A stretch of DNA of 64,000 nucleotides from Dysgonomonas mossii DSM 22836 (GCF_000213575.1 NZ_GL892005.1:739692-803691), one strand, 5' to 3'; positions 9,787 to 18,953 are shown, counted from the first letter of the stretch. Numbers and translations are program-made. The notes: generated by a model from the letters alone, not told the origin.

Positions 9787-9819
9787 CAAAGATAGATAAA
9801 TAAATATAATCTCATCAAA
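9787..9819 (-). promoter_or_regulatory. Sigma-ABfr-type promoter for the BadF-family kinase
   Basis: On the minus strand TTTG (9816-9819), a 21-nt spacer and TATCTTTG (9787-9794) match the Bacteroidetes consensus exactly. The -7 box ends 24 bp before the start codon at 9762. Confidence 0.75.
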
Positions 9820-9831
9820 AAACTATTTAGA

Positions 9832-10980
9832 TCACCCGACTTTCTCTATTCCGATTCCGGGCTTATCATCCAAATGTAACTTACCATTTATAACTGTTAC
9901 CCCTTTGAAGCAGTCGTTACTGATCAGTAAATTTCCATCCAGGTCGGCCCAATCTACAGCCGGTGATAATTGCGTTGCGGCAGAGATGGCACAAGATGTC
10001 TCGGTCATACAGCCTATCATTACTTTCATGTTGGCTGCCCGTGCAACAGTTTGTATTTTCCATGCTTCACGCATACCTGTACACTTCATCAATTTGATAT
10101 TTACTCCGGTGAAAGCTCCTTTTAGTCGTAGCACATCTTGAAGACGTTGAAAAGACTCGTCGGCAAATACAGGTAATGGGCTTCTTTCTGTAACCCATGC
10201 GGTATCTTCCAGATTGTACTTGGGCATTGGCTGTTCGATCATGACGACACCCTTTTCTTTTAGCCAGTTGATCATATCCAGTGCATAGTGTTTATCTTTC
10301 CACCCCTGATTGGCATCTACGGCTATAGGCTTTTCGGTCACTGTCCGTATAGCCTCTATCATCTGCTTGTCATTTTCTCGTCCGAGCTTTACCTTCAGTA
10401 TATTATACAATGGGGCCGCTTCTCTGGTTTTTTGTTTAACAACCTCATCCGTATCGATACCAATCGTAAACGTTGTAGATGGTGTTTTCTCTTTGTCCAA
10501 TCCCCATATTTTATACCAAGGTTGACTCATTGTCTTGCCTACCAAATCATGCAATGCAATATCGATAGAAGCCTTAGCCGCAGTATTGTTCTCTGTTATT
10601 TTGTCGATATAGGTGAGTATATCATCCAGCTCAAATGGACTGGAAAATTGTTCGAGGTCTACTTTCTTAAGAAATTCGATTACAGAAGCTTGAGTTTCCC
10701 CCAAATAGGGCGGGAGAGAAGCTTCACCATATCCGGTTATGCCATCGTATGTAATTTCAGTCAGTACAACAGGTGTTGTTGTGCGTGAAGAATTAGCAAT
10801 AGTGAATACATGGCGCAATTGCAGATCGTATGGCTTAAAGCTTAATTTCATTTTCTTATTTAATGAAATTGTCTTTTTATTGTTTTGAGCAAATGCTGCT
10901 AATGGATTACCGGCGAGTAACCCACTACCTATTGTTGTCAGAGCTGCTGTTTTTAGAAAATTACGTCTCGATTGTGGCAT
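9832..10980 (-). CDS. Dipeptide epimerase (L-Ala-D/L-Glu type), enolase superfamily, with Tat signal
   Basis: 382 residues from the ATG at 10980; that start places 'SRRNFLK' at the N-terminus as a twin-arginine signal followed by a hydrophobic stretch ending 'AAFAQ'. An upstream in-frame start would bury the signal. Enolase-superfamily residues are visible: 'LKVKLG' (KxK base), 'VDANQGW', 'VMIEQPM', 'PVFADES' (metal ligands) and 'NIKLMKCTGM' (second lysine). The enzyme epimerises L-Ala-D-Glu released from peptidoglycan so peptidases can degrade it. The upstream NlpC/P60 gene ends 27 bp away and would produce exactly this dipeptide. An exported epimerase implies periplasmic salvage. Confidence 0.9.
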   Translation of the reverse strand: MPQSRRNFLKTAALTTIGSGLLAGNPLAAFAQNNKKTISLNKKMKLSFKPYDLQLRHVFTIANSSRTTTPVVLTEITYDGITGYGEASLPPYLGETQASVIEFLKKVDLEQFSSPFELDDILTYIDKITENNTAAKASIDIALHDLVGKTMSQPWYKIWGLDKEKTPSTTFTIGIDTDEVVKQKTREAAPLYNILKVKLGRENDKQMIEAIRTVTEKPIAVDANQGWKDKHYALDMINWLKEKGVVMIEQPMPKYNLEDTAWVTERSPLPVFADESFQRLQDVLRLKGAFTGVNIKLMKCTGMREAWKIQTVARAANMKVMIGCMTETSCAISAATQLSPAVDWADLDGNLLISNDCFKGVTVINGKLHLDDKPGIGIEKVG

Positions 10981-11007
10981 GATTCGATATATTAAGTGCA
11001 ATGTTAA

Positions 11008-12213
11008 TTACTTATAGAATGAATTGTTTGATATAGACCATATTCCCGATCCTTCTTTATCTATGGCCCCTATTATGCGCGAAGCTCTGATAAATTCTTT
11101 TGTATTCACTTCGTCATAATCATTGTCTTTAGGGTTGAGGCTGCTGATACGGATATAGCCCGATGCATGAATGAATTTATTGTTGCCAATATAAAATGCG
11201 ACATGACGTATCCGTTCTTTCTTATCTTTCTCAGCTTTTTTTCCGAAAAACATCAAATCTCCGGGTTGTAAATTTCCATATCCATTGCTTATATCAATCG
11301 GTATACCTGTATGTGCCTGTTGTGAGGCATCTCTCATCAGGATAATACCATGCATTAACGCTATTGTTTTGGTAAAACCGCTACAGTCCATACCTTTTAC
11401 CGATGTACCACCCCATACATAAGGAATACCCATCAGGGTGTATGCTTTTTTCACAAAGTTGTCTCCTGATATTGTAATTCCGGCAAGCCAGTCTTCATAT
11501 TTTTTACTTTGGCTTTTTAGTATATACGCCTTCCGTCCATCGGGGTATGATACTTTATAAAAATCTCCAACCTCGCCTTCCTTTTTCAGAATATTGCAAC
11601 TGACTAAATCCGATACAGTCTGACTTTGTGTATCAGGTGCAGAATATGCAAACCCAAAATAGTCTGTAAATATTATTTTTTTTGCCGAGTTCCAATCCTC
11701 AAATTCTGTCCTAGTCATCGGGTGGTAATTTATTTCCTGTGTCCAAGCTATATATCCGTCAGGGGTTTGTATACGGCTCCATCCATCTTTTTGCAGAATT
11801 CGGATTGGTGTTCCGAGGATAGCCTGAGTAGCCATTTCGGCCGAGAATTTACCTTCAACTCGGATATCGGCAACAGATAAGGTTATCACACCATAAGTCT
11901 TGTCTCCTAAATCTTTGTCGGGTAATAATTTTATCTTATCCGTGAAGTTTTTTCCATAAATTTTTTCAGACTGCTTTATAACTTCTTTGTATGCAGTAAT
12001 ATCCGATGTGACACCTAGTAAGGTAGGGGCCTTTTCGTGATCATCTACTTTTATATCAAACACTTTTACTCTTTTATCAGGGATATGTTTCTCTCTGATA
12101 TTGTTGAGGATTGTCTCTAGTTCTGCATGTTTGGAAATTTGCTTGTCTGTATTTTGCGCATATAATACAGAATAACATATACATAAAGCAATCAGTGTGC
12201 ATATTTTTTTCAT
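11008..12213 (-). CDS. Secreted NlpC/P60 gamma-D-glutamyl-diamino-acid endopeptidase with SH3-like domains
   Basis: 401 residues with a signal peptide ('LIALCICYSVLYAQ'). The middle holds bacterial SH3-like segments ('ILQKDGWSRIQTPDGYIAW', 'GEVGDFYKVSYPDGRKAY'). The C-terminal NlpC/P60 domain has catalytic Cys in 'GMDCSGFT', His in 'IRHVAFYIG' and a third polar residue in 'KFIHASG'. It resembles dipeptidyl-peptidase VI, which releases L-Ala-D-Glu from muropeptides. It is the first gene of a minus-strand unit followed by the dipeptide epimerase, giving a coherent two-step pathway. Confidence 0.9.
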   Translation of the reverse strand: MKKICTLIALCICYSVLYAQNTDKQISKHAELETILNNIREKHIPDKRVKVFDIKVDDHEKAPTLLGVTSDITAYKEVIKQSEKIYGKNFTDKIKLLPDKDLGDKTYGVITLSVADIRVEGKFSAEMATQAILGTPIRILQKDGWSRIQTPDGYIAWTQEINYHPMTRTEFEDWNSAKKIIFTDYFGFAYSAPDTQSQTVSDLVSCNILKKEGEVGDFYKVSYPDGRKAYILKSQSKKYEDWLAGITISGDNFVKKAYTLMGIPYVWGGTSVKGMDCSGFTKTIALMHGIILMRDASQQAHTGIPIDISNGYGNLQPGDLMFFGKKAEKDKKERIRHVAFYIGNNKFIHASGYIRISSLNPKDNDYDEVNTKEFIRASRIIGAIDKEGSGIWSISNNSFYK

Positions 12214-12518
12214 AACGGCAGGCCTGAATAATTAATTAGTTGTGATATTACAAATATATGCAAAATAAGGATTTCTGCCGAGTTTCACTTTGTGTTTTCT
12301 CTTTTTATATCGTTAAAATAGTTTAAAATGTATATCTAAACGCTAATTTTGTGTATGTGTCTTTATGCTTGACTTTAACGATGTATTGTGCTTAATAGTA
12401 AAAAGTTTTTGCCGATAAGTGTTTTGTAGTGAGATGGTTATTTATTTATCAACAAAAGTGCTTATTTTAAATTATTTTATAACAACCTCTCTTTTAAAAT
12501 CCTTTTCTTTGTATTTCT
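12214..12518. promoter_or_regulatory. Divergent intergenic region between the NlpC/P60 and radical-SAM genes
   Basis: About 305 bp without a gene. On the minus strand TATATTTG (12251-12258) is a plausible -7 box for the NlpC/P60 operon, about 40 bp from its start. On the plus strand TAATTTTG at 12344-12351 fits the consensus but is far from the next start. A 9-bp inverted repeat (ATCGTTAAA at 12309-12317, TTTAACGAT at 12374-12382) is present with no known meaning. Confidence 0.4.
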
Positions 12519-13781
12519 ATGAATGATAATGTACTCGAAAAACTGAAGGTGTTGGCAGAGTCGGCTAAGTATGACGTTTCTTGCTCTTCCAGTGGTACTG
12601 TCCGCAAAAATAAAGTGGGCGGACTTGGAAATACTGTAGGTGGTATGGGGATATGTCATAGTTTTACAGAAGATGGGCGTTGCGTTTCATTGTTGAAAAT
12701 TATGTTAACCAACTACTGTATTTATGATTGTGCATATTGTATCAATCGTAGAAGTAACGATATCCGCAGAGCTACATTTACAGTTCAAGAACTGGTTGAT
12801 CTTACAATTGAATTTTATCGTCGTAACTATATCGAAGGTCTTTTTCTTAGTTCGGGCGTTATCAACAACCCAGACTATACGATGGAGCGTATGGTGAGAG
12901 TCATAAAAAATCTCAGAACTGTACAACGATTCAACGGATATATTCACATGAAAAGCATACCTGGTGCTAGTCAGGAGCTGATTAGCGAAGCCGGATTGTA
13001 TGCCGATCGTATGAGTGTAAATCTGGAAATACCCACAGAGGTAAATCTGAAACTGCTGGCTCCCGAAAAAGATCATCGCAGTGTATACAAGCCGATGCGT
13101 TATATTCAGCAGGGAATGCAACAAAGTATAGAAGATAGGCGGAAGTTCCGCTCTGCGCCGCGCTTTGTTCCTGCCGGACAGAGTACACAAATGATAGTAG
13201 GCGCAACCAATGAACGGGATAAAGATATCTTGCGTGTGTCTTCGATCCTTTATCAACAGACACAGATGAGGCGTGTATACTATTCGGGCTTTATTCCGGT
13301 GAATAGTTATGATACTCGTTTGCCAGCCTTAAAGCAAGCCCCATTGGTGAGAGAAAATCGCTTATATCAGGCCGACTGGCTGATGCGTTTCTATCAGTAT
13401 AGAGCTGATGAAATAGTGGACGATGCATATCCTGATCTTGACCTTGAGATAGATCCGAAATTGGCGTGGGCACTGCGTCATCCCGAAATGTTTCCGGTGG
13501 ATATTAACAAAGCCGACTATGCAATGATTCTTCGTGTGCCCGGTATTGGGGTTAAGTCGGCACAGTATATTGTAACTTCGCGTCGGCATGGTAAGCTGAA
13601 TGCCTCACACCTTAAAAAGATTGGAGTGGTGATGAAGAAAGCTCAATATTTTATTACTTGCAACGAGTTGCCGATGTATACTGTTAATGAAGTTACGCCT
13701 GAGTATGTTCGCAAAATCCTTACTGAACCTAAAAAACGAAAAAGTGATGATAGTCAGTTGTCTATAATATTCCCTGACTGA
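12519..13781 (+). CDS. Radical SAM protein with C-terminal helix-hairpin-helix (putative DNA modification/repair, TIGR03916-like)
   Basis: 420 residues. The cluster motif 'NYCIYDCAYCINR' gives CX3CX2C for a [4Fe-4S]-SAM centre near residues 66-73. The core continues as a TIM-barrel-like region ('FLSSGVINNPDYT', 'YIHMKSIPGA', 'SVNLEIPTE'). The C-terminal part contains a helix-hairpin-helix ('VDINKADYAMILRVPGIGVKSAQYIV'), which usually contacts DNA backbone. The next gene starts within this stop codon (TGATG), so the two products are translationally coupled. The family is known from genomic pairing with a second protein and often with uracil-DNA glycosylase; its reaction is not established as far as I know. 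Confidence 0.88.
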   Translation: MNDNVLEKLKVLAESAKYDVSCSSSGTVRKNKVGGLGNTVGGMGICHSFTEDGRCVSLLKIMLTNYCIYDCAYCINRRSNDIRRATFTVQELVDLTIEFYRRNYIEGLFLSSGVINNPDYTMERMVRVIKNLRTVQRFNGYIHMKSIPGASQELISEAGLYADRMSVNLEIPTEVNLKLLAPEKDHRSVYKPMRYIQQGMQQSIEDRRKFRSAPRFVPAGQSTQMIVGATNERDKDILRVSSILYQQTQMRRVYYSGFIPVNSYDTRLPALKQAPLVRENRLYQADWLMRFYQYRADEIVDDAYPDLDLEIDPKLAWALRHPEMFPVDINKADYAMILRVPGIGVKSAQYIVTSRRHGKLNASHLKKIGVVMKKAQYFITCNELPMYTVNEVTPEYVRKILTEPKKRKSDDSQLSIIFPD

Positions 13782-14542
13782 TGGTAGTGTTTTTTTACGA
13801 TAAAACATTCGAAGGCTTATTGACCGCCATCTTTGATGCATATAGCCGAAAAGTATTTCCCGACAGATTACTGGCAGAAGGAGATATTGCTCCCATGTTT
13901 ATGGATGATAGCTATACGGTGGTTACGCAAGAAGACAAAGCTACTCGGGTTTGGAAAGGATTAGAAAATAAACTGTCGAAAGGAGCATGCAACATGCTTA
14001 CCTATGTTTGGCTTTCGGAGGAAGAAGGAAGTGACGATCTTATGTTCCGTTATATTCGTAAATCGCTTGATAATAAAATCTCTATAGAAACGAATTTTGC
14101 AGATAGCGATGTTTTGCAGATGAGCCAACTGGCTAGGAAAGTATCTCACGAGGAACTCTATTTGAAACAGTTTGTGCGTTTTCAAAAAGCTGCTGACGAT
14201 ATATTCTTTGCACCTGTATTTCCCCGATATAATGCTCTTCCTTTGGCTATTGGTCATTTCAAAGATCGCTTTTCGGATCAAAAATGGGTTATCTATGATA
14301 TGAAAAGAAAATATGGGTATTACTATGATCTGAATACAATGGTAGAGATCACACTTGATAATGATGAGTATTTGCTGGGTGGAAAATTAGATGAAAAGTT
14401 GATGGCCGAAGATGAAAAGTTATTTCAAGAGTTGTGGAAAGGTTATTTTAAGTCGATGACCATAAAAGAACGTATAAATCCAAAACTGCATCGCCAGCAC
14501 ATGCCAAAACGTTTTTGGAAATACCTTACCGAGAAACAATAA
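13781..14542 (+). CDS. Partner protein of the radical SAM enzyme (TIGR03915/DUF4130-like)
   Basis: 253 residues, starting 'VVFFYDKTFEGLLTAIFDAY', the conserved opening of this family, and including a 'FVRFQKAADDIFFAPVFPRYNALP' block. In other genomes the domain is found next to the radical SAM protein and is sometimes fused to a uracil-DNA-glycosylase-like domain; that fusion is absent here, since the protein ends after the DUF region. Its ATG overlaps the upstream stop codon by one base, so the two are probably made in equal amounts and work as a complex. No catalytic motif can be named. Confidence 0.82.
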   Translation: MVVFFYDKTFEGLLTAIFDAYSRKVFPDRLLAEGDIAPMFMDDSYTVVTQEDKATRVWKGLENKLSKGACNMLTYVWLSEEEGSDDLMFRYIRKSLDNKISIETNFADSDVLQMSQLARKVSHEELYLKQFVRFQKAADDIFFAPVFPRYNALPLAIGHFKDRFSDQKWVIYDMKRKYGYYYDLNTMVEITLDNDEYLLGGKLDEKLMAEDEKLFQELWKGYFKSMTIKERINPKLHRQHMPKRFWKYLTEKQ

Positions 14543-14633
14543 GAAGGCTGTTATAGAGTTTTTCTTGTCTTTTGTCATCCTGATCGAAGAGAAATCAATA
14601 TAGGATAAGGTAAAAATGCTATACAGCCTTCTT
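14541..14633. terminator. Long imperfect hairpin between convergent genes
   Basis: AAGAAGGCTGT at 14541-14551 pairs with ACAGCCTTCTT at 14623-14633, with further TATAG/CTATA pairing inside. It lies between the convergent DUF4130-like and TonB genes and can serve both strands, although the U-tracts are poor. Confidence 0.45.
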
Positions 14634-14646
14634 GGGTAGAGTACTT

Positions 14647-15483
14647 CTATTGTTTCAGTTTGAATACAATCGGAATTGTGAAATATACCTGAACCGGATT
14701 TCCGCTTTGCTTCCCAGGAATCCATTTTGGCATACTTTTTATAACTCTCATTGCTTCCTTGTCGCATGTTGGACTGATTCCTTTTAATAATTCCAAGTTG
14801 GATATTTCACCGGTTTTGCTAACAACGAATCTTACTATAACACGTCCCTGTGTTCCTATCTCTTGATCTACAACTGGATATTTGAGATTATCACTAATGA
14901 ATCTATACATTTCTGCCTCCCCTCCGGGGAACTGAGGCATGATTTCTACTGCAATAAATGTCTCGGGTTTCTTTTCTGTTCCTCCCTTATCTGTTGGTGT
15001 CATTATGGTCTCAATGTCCTTTCGGATTGCATCAGGGTCAGTAGAACCGTTTTCTACCTTGTGTTTTCCAATGGCGTCTTTCCCTTTTGCAACCTCTTCC
15101 ATTGTCACCATCTCTTCTTCATTATTGACTTTAGTGTCATCAACAATTGTTGGTGGAACAAACTTCGTCATTTGTATAAATTTAGGTGGTTCTGGAATTG
15201 GTGGTTTTTCAATCTCATCCACTTTGTTTAATGGCGGATCGATAACTACTATTGTATATTTATCTGTTATATTATCCGGCTGTATACCTGTTGCAGCTTT
15301 TACAGTACTGATGATTAACGGTAGGGCTGTTACAAAACCTACAAACAATAAGATGATTGCAAAAGCGAGGATGTGTCGTTTCCAAGAAGATTGTCTTAAA
15401 GCGAATGCTCCGTATGATTTGTTTCTTCCTTCAAAAACTATGTCACACCATTCTGTTGAGTTTAGGTTTACTGCGTTTTTCAT
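14647..15483 (-). CDS. TonB-family energy transducer
   Basis: 278 residues. A short cytoplasmic N-terminus is followed by one membrane helix ('HILAFAIILLFVGFVTALPLI'). Then comes a Pro/Glu/Lys-rich periplasmic linker ('PPIPEPPKF') and a C-terminal TonB domain beginning 'MPQFPGGEAEMYRFI' and ending 'VYFTIPIVFKL'. TonB links the ExbB/ExbD proton-driven motor to outer-membrane SusC-like transporters. No exbB/exbD lies beside it, so it must share a motor encoded elsewhere. The 'FPGGEAEMYRFI' opening is typical of the many TonB paralogues in Bacteroidetes. Confidence 0.92.
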   Translation of the reverse strand: MKNAVNLNSTEWCDIVFEGRNKSYGAFALRQSSWKRHILAFAIILLFVGFVTALPLIISTVKAATGIQPDNITDKYTIVVIDPPLNKVDEIEKPPIPEPPKFIQMTKFVPPTIVDDTKVNNEEEMVTMEEVAKGKDAIGKHKVENGSTDPDAIRKDIETIMTPTDKGGTEKKPETFIAVEIMPQFPGGEAEMYRFISDNLKYPVVDQEIGTQGRVIVRFVVSKTGEISNLELLKGISPTCDKEAMRVIKSMPKWIPGKQSGNPVQVYFTIPIVFKLKQ

Positions 15484-15672
15484 AACTGTATGTTTTAAAT
15501 TGTTACTTAATCTTGTCTTTTTCTACTTAATAGATATTAAAGTCTCTGAAATTCCATAAAGAGGTATTAATTTTTTTTAATCTCATTGAAAAAGTTCTTT
15601 TAGCGAAATGGATATCCTAATATTTTAGTTTTTTTTGTCGGGCAAATTTTTATTTATCAATACTTAAAATGC

Positions 15673-15680
15673 TACATTTG
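15673..15680 (+). promoter_or_regulatory. -7 box of a Bacteroidetes-type promoter
   Basis: TACATTTG, 21 bp before the glycosyltransferase start codon. A TTTT at 15648-15651 stands where TTTG is expected (21-nt spacer). Confidence 0.5.
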
Positions 15681-15701
15681 TAACTTAATATATTGTAGGA
15701 A

Positions 15702-16439
15702 ATGTCAGATTCAATAGTTATCATCCCGACTTATAACGAAAAGGAGAATATAGAGGCCATCACAAGGGCAGTGTTCAATTTACCTAAAGAGTTCGATATT
15801 CTGGTTATTGACGATGGGTCTCCTGATGGAACCGCTTCTATTGTAAAGAGGCTTCAAACAGAGTTTCCCGAAAGGTTACATCTTGTGGAAAGAGCCGGTA
15901 AACTTGGTCTTGGAACGGCATATATCGCAGGGTTTAAATGGGCTTTGGGACGCAGTTATGAGTATGTGTATGAGATGGATGCTGATTTTTCTCACAATCC
16001 GAACGATCTTCTCCGCTTATATGAGGCATGTGTTAATCAAGGAGCCGATCTAGCGGTAGGCTCACGCTATTGTAGTGGCGTAAATGTTGTAAACTGGCCT
16101 ATGGGAAGGGTCTTGATGTCTTATTTTGCTTCCAGATATGTGCGTTTTATTACGGGCATGAAGGTACATGACTCTACAGCCGGATTTGTTTGTTATCGGC
16201 GTGCAGTTCTTGAAACTATTGATTTGGACAATATTCGCTTCAAAGGATATGCTTTCCAAGTGGAGATGAAGTATACGGCACATTGTCTGAAATTTAATAT
16301 AAAAGAAGTATCTATTATTTTTGTTAATCGGATGTTGGGTACTTCAAAAATGAGCTCCGGTATTTTTGCTGAAGGTGTCATTGGTGTAATTACAATGCGC
16401 TTGAGGCAAATGTTTGGCGGAATTCATAAAAAGAAATAA
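15702..16439 (+). CDS. Polyprenyl-phosphate (dolichol-phosphate-mannose-synthase-like) glycosyltransferase, GT2
   Basis: 245 residues, GT-A fold. 'VIIPTYNEKENIEAIT', 'ILVIDDGSPDGTA' and 'YEMDADFSHNP' contain the nucleotide-sugar and metal-binding aspartates, and 'VGSRYCSG' follows. There are no membrane helices, as in the soluble Ppm/DPMS type. It moves a sugar from a nucleotide donor to polyprenyl phosphate at the inner face of the cytoplasmic membrane, for later use in protein or glycan decoration. The FAH-family gene follows after 43 bp. Confidence 0.9.
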   Translation: MSDSIVIIPTYNEKENIEAITRAVFNLPKEFDILVIDDGSPDGTASIVKRLQTEFPERLHLVERAGKLGLGTAYIAGFKWALGRSYEYVYEMDADFSHNPNDLLRLYEACVNQGADLAVGSRYCSGVNVVNWPMGRVLMSYFASRYVRFITGMKVHDSTAGFVCYRRAVLETIDLDNIRFKGYAFQVEMKYTAHCLKFNIKEVSIIFVNRMLGTSKMSSGIFAEGVIGVITMRLRQMFGGIHKKK

Positions 16440-16448
16440 AAACTTGTG

Positions 16449-16456
16449 TATCTTTG
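16449..16456 (+). promoter_or_regulatory. -7 promoter box before the FAH-family gene
   Basis: TATCTTTG matches the TAnnTTTG consensus 26 bp before the ATG at 16483. No TTTG lies at the proper upstream distance. Confidence 0.4.
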
Positions 16457-16482
16457 TTGTATATTTTTTATACAGCAAAAAG

Positions 16483-17109
16483 ATGAAGATTATTTGCGTA
16501 GGACAAAATTATCAATCACATAATAAAGAAATGAACAGGGCATTATCGAATAGCGAGGATGATCCTGTTCTTTTTATGAAACCCGATACATCTTTGCTTT
16601 CGGGAGATAAGAAAGATTTCTATATTCCCGATTTCTCTGCCGATATACATTACGAGGCTGAGGTTGTAGTTAAGATATGTAAGATGGGTAAAAATATAGC
16701 AGAACGATTTGCTCATCGCTATTACGAAGAAATTAGTCTCGGTATCGATTTTACGGCAAGAGATATACAATCTGAACTTAAGAAAAAAGGACTCCCTTGG
16801 GAAATAGCCAAAGCATTTGATAACTCTGCTGCTGTAGGGCAATTTGTGCCAAAAGATAAATGGGGGAAACCGATGGATGACTTGAACTTTAGTTTGTCGA
16901 TTGACGGTAGGATAGTCCAATCGGCTAATACTACCGAAATGATACATCCGATAGATAAAATAATTGCATACGCCAGCCGTTTTTTTACCCTCAAAACCGG
17001 CGATTTGATTTTTACCGGCACACCCGCCGGAGTAGGGAAGGTGCAAATAGGAAATCATCTGTCAGGAGAAATAGAAGGAGAGAAATTGTTGGAAATATCT
17101 ATTTGCTGA
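16483..17109 (+). CDS. Fumarylacetoacetate hydrolase (FAH) family protein
   Basis: 208 residues from the ATG at 16483; an in-frame start at 16414 would overlap the previous gene and add a non-conserved tail. FAH-fold motifs: 'KIICVGQNYQSH', metal-binding 'HYEAEVVVKI', 'GIDFTARDIQ', 'KAFDNSAAVG' and 'LIFTGTPAGVGKVQIGN'. Short single-domain members include acylpyruvases and oxaloacetate decarboxylase-like hydrolases. The exact substrate cannot be decided; no aromatic-degradation genes stand nearby, so a housekeeping keto-acid role is likely. Confidence 0.88.
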   Translation: MKIICVGQNYQSHNKEMNRALSNSEDDPVLFMKPDTSLLSGDKKDFYIPDFSADIHYEAEVVVKICKMGKNIAERFAHRYYEEISLGIDFTARDIQSELKKKGLPWEIAKAFDNSAAVGQFVPKDKWGKPMDDLNFSLSIDGRIVQSANTTEMIHPIDKIIAYASRFFTLKTGDLIFTGTPAGVGKVQIGNHLSGEIEGEKLLEISIC

Positions 17110-17255
17110 TAATTTAAAATGTTAAATTTATGCTAGGTAACAATAAATATTATAAAAAATTGTTATCTATACATACTGAATAATTAAAATAAGGAATACG
17201 AACAAACTATAATAAAACCTTAACATATAAATTAATTACTTAAATAGTAGAATAA

Positions 17256-18422
17256 ATGAAGAGTCTTTTGAGAAAAATCTTATTTGTAAATATTTTTGCA
17301 TTGCTTGCATTAGGCGCGTATGCACAAGATGACGTGAACCCGATACAAACGGCTATGCCGTCATTAAATATTGCTCCTGATGCCCGTGCAGGAGGTATGG
17401 GAGATGCCGGAGTGGCTACAGCGCCGGATGTGTATTCTCAACACTGGAATGCTGCTAAATATGCATTTAGCCCAAGTAAGGCAGGTTTTGGAATATCATA
17501 TACTCCTTGGTTGAGAAAGATCATTAATGATATAGCATTAGTTTATGGTGTTGGTTACTATAAATTAGGCAATGAAAATAATCAGGCATTAAGCGCATCT
17601 ATTCGTTACTTTTCTATTGGAGATGTGAAAGTTGTCACAGACCTAAACGACTTTAATGGTGTTGTTTTAAGCCCCAACGAGTTGGCTATCGACTTGGCAT
17701 ATTCTCGTAAATTGACAGAGACTTTTTCCGGAGCTGTAACAGTGCGTTATATCCGTGCCGATTATACAGGAGCCTCTGAAGAAACTTCAGTAGGGAATGC
17801 TTTTGCAGCAGATATTTCGGGTTATAACGAATCTTATATCCGTACAGGGAGTTCAGAAAGTTTGCTAAGTTTTGGTTTCAATATTTCTAATATTGGTACA
17901 AAAATTTCTACAAACGGAGATTCTCGAAATGAGTTCTTACCAACCAATCTGCGTTTAGGAGCTTCTCTTATGTATCCTATCAACGAGGTGAGTACAATAT
18001 CATTCAGTGCAGACCTGAATAAGTATTTGGTTCCAACTCCTCCTGTTAAAAAAGAAGGGGAGACCAATGATGAATTCAGTAAACGTATGGCAGACTATAG
18101 AGATATTAACCCGATAGCGGGTATCTTCAAATCATTTGGCGATGCTCCGGGTGGATTCTCGGAAGAAATGAAAGAGATTGCATGGTCGCTTGGTGCAGAA
18201 TATGATTATAATGATAAGTTCCGTTTACGTACCGGTTACTTCCACGAAAATAAGATGAAAGGTAACCGTCAATATCTTTCTTTTGGTGCAGGATTTAAGC
18301 TAAGCGCATTCCAACTGGATGTAGCATATCTGTTGGCTACCGCTCAACAAAATCCATTAGACCAAACATTGCGTTTTTCTCTAGGGTTTGATATTGATGC
18401 AATGAAAAATTTATTTAAGTAA
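17256..18422 (+). CDS. porV: Type IX secretion system outer-membrane protein PorV
   Basis: 388 residues with a signal peptide ending 'LGAYAQDD'. The mature N-terminus reads 'NIAPDARAGGMGDAGVATAPD' and then 'SQHWNAAKY', the hallmark of PorV/LptO. The rest alternates short beta-strands as expected for a 14-strand FadL-like barrel, ending 'LDQTLRFSLGFD'. PorV collects cargo from the SprA translocon and hands it to the attachment complex, so the organism very probably has a functional T9SS. ispF follows after 32 bp. Confidence 0.93.
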   Translation: MKSLLRKILFVNIFALLALGAYAQDDVNPIQTAMPSLNIAPDARAGGMGDAGVATAPDVYSQHWNAAKYAFSPSKAGFGISYTPWLRKIINDIALVYGVGYYKLGNENNQALSASIRYFSIGDVKVVTDLNDFNGVVLSPNELAIDLAYSRKLTETFSGAVTVRYIRADYTGASEETSVGNAFAADISGYNESYIRTGSSESLLSFGFNISNIGTKISTNGDSRNEFLPTNLRLGASLMYPINEVSTISFSADLNKYLVPTPPVKKEGETNDEFSKRMADYRDINPIAGIFKSFGDAPGGFSEEMKEIAWSLGAEYDYNDKFRLRTGYFHENKMKGNRQYLSFGAGFKLSAFQLDVAYLLATAQQNPLDQTLRFSLGFDIDAMKNLFK

Positions 18423-18454
18423 TTATTGTTTCGTAGATAAAGTTATTTGATATA

Positions 18455-18934
18455 ATGAAGATAAGGGTAGGTTTTGGCTATGATGTGCATCGCCTTGCTG
18501 ATAATAGAGATTTGTGGTTAGGTGGAATCAAGATAGAGCATAGTCAGGGACTATTAGGGCACTCCGATGCTGATGTACTTATACATGCTATTTGCGACGC
18601 TATTCTTGGTGCGGCAAATTTACGTGATATAGGTTTTCATTTTCCTGATACAGCCGGGGAGTATAAAGATATAGACAGTAAAATCTTATTGAAAAAAACA
18701 TTAGAGGTGATAACCGAGAAAGGGTATAGTATAGGTAATATAGATGCAACTATCTGTGGCGAACGTCCTAAAATAAATCCTCATATACCTCAGATGCAGA
18801 AAGTGATGGCTGAGATTTTAGAGATCTCGGTAGATGATATATCGATAAAAGCAACAACTTCAGAAAAAATGGGGTTTGTAGGCCGTGAGGAAGGTTTTGC
18901 AGCATACGCCGTTGCTTTAATTGAAAAAAAGTGA
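18455..18934 (+). CDS. ispF: 2-C-methyl-D-erythritol 2,4-cyclodiphosphate synthase
   Basis: 159 residues, the usual length. 'VGFGYDVHRL' provides the zinc-binding Asp and His; 'LLGHSDADVLIHAICDAILGAA' and 'DIGFHFPDT' are conserved active-site segments; 'KATTSEKMGFVGREEG' is the nucleotide-binding loop near the C-terminus. It makes the cyclic diphosphate intermediate of the MEP isoprenoid pathway as a cytoplasmic trimer. It sits between porV and mnmD with gaps of 32 and 19 bp, probably one transcript. Confidence 0.97.
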   Translation: MKIRVGFGYDVHRLADNRDLWLGGIKIEHSQGLLGHSDADVLIHAICDAILGAANLRDIGFHFPDTAGEYKDIDSKILLKKTLEVITEKGYSIGNIDATICGERPKINPHIPQMQKVMAEILEISVDDISIKATTSEKMGFVGREEGFAAYAVALIEKK

Positions 18935-18953
18935 TAATTAGACACAAAAAGAA

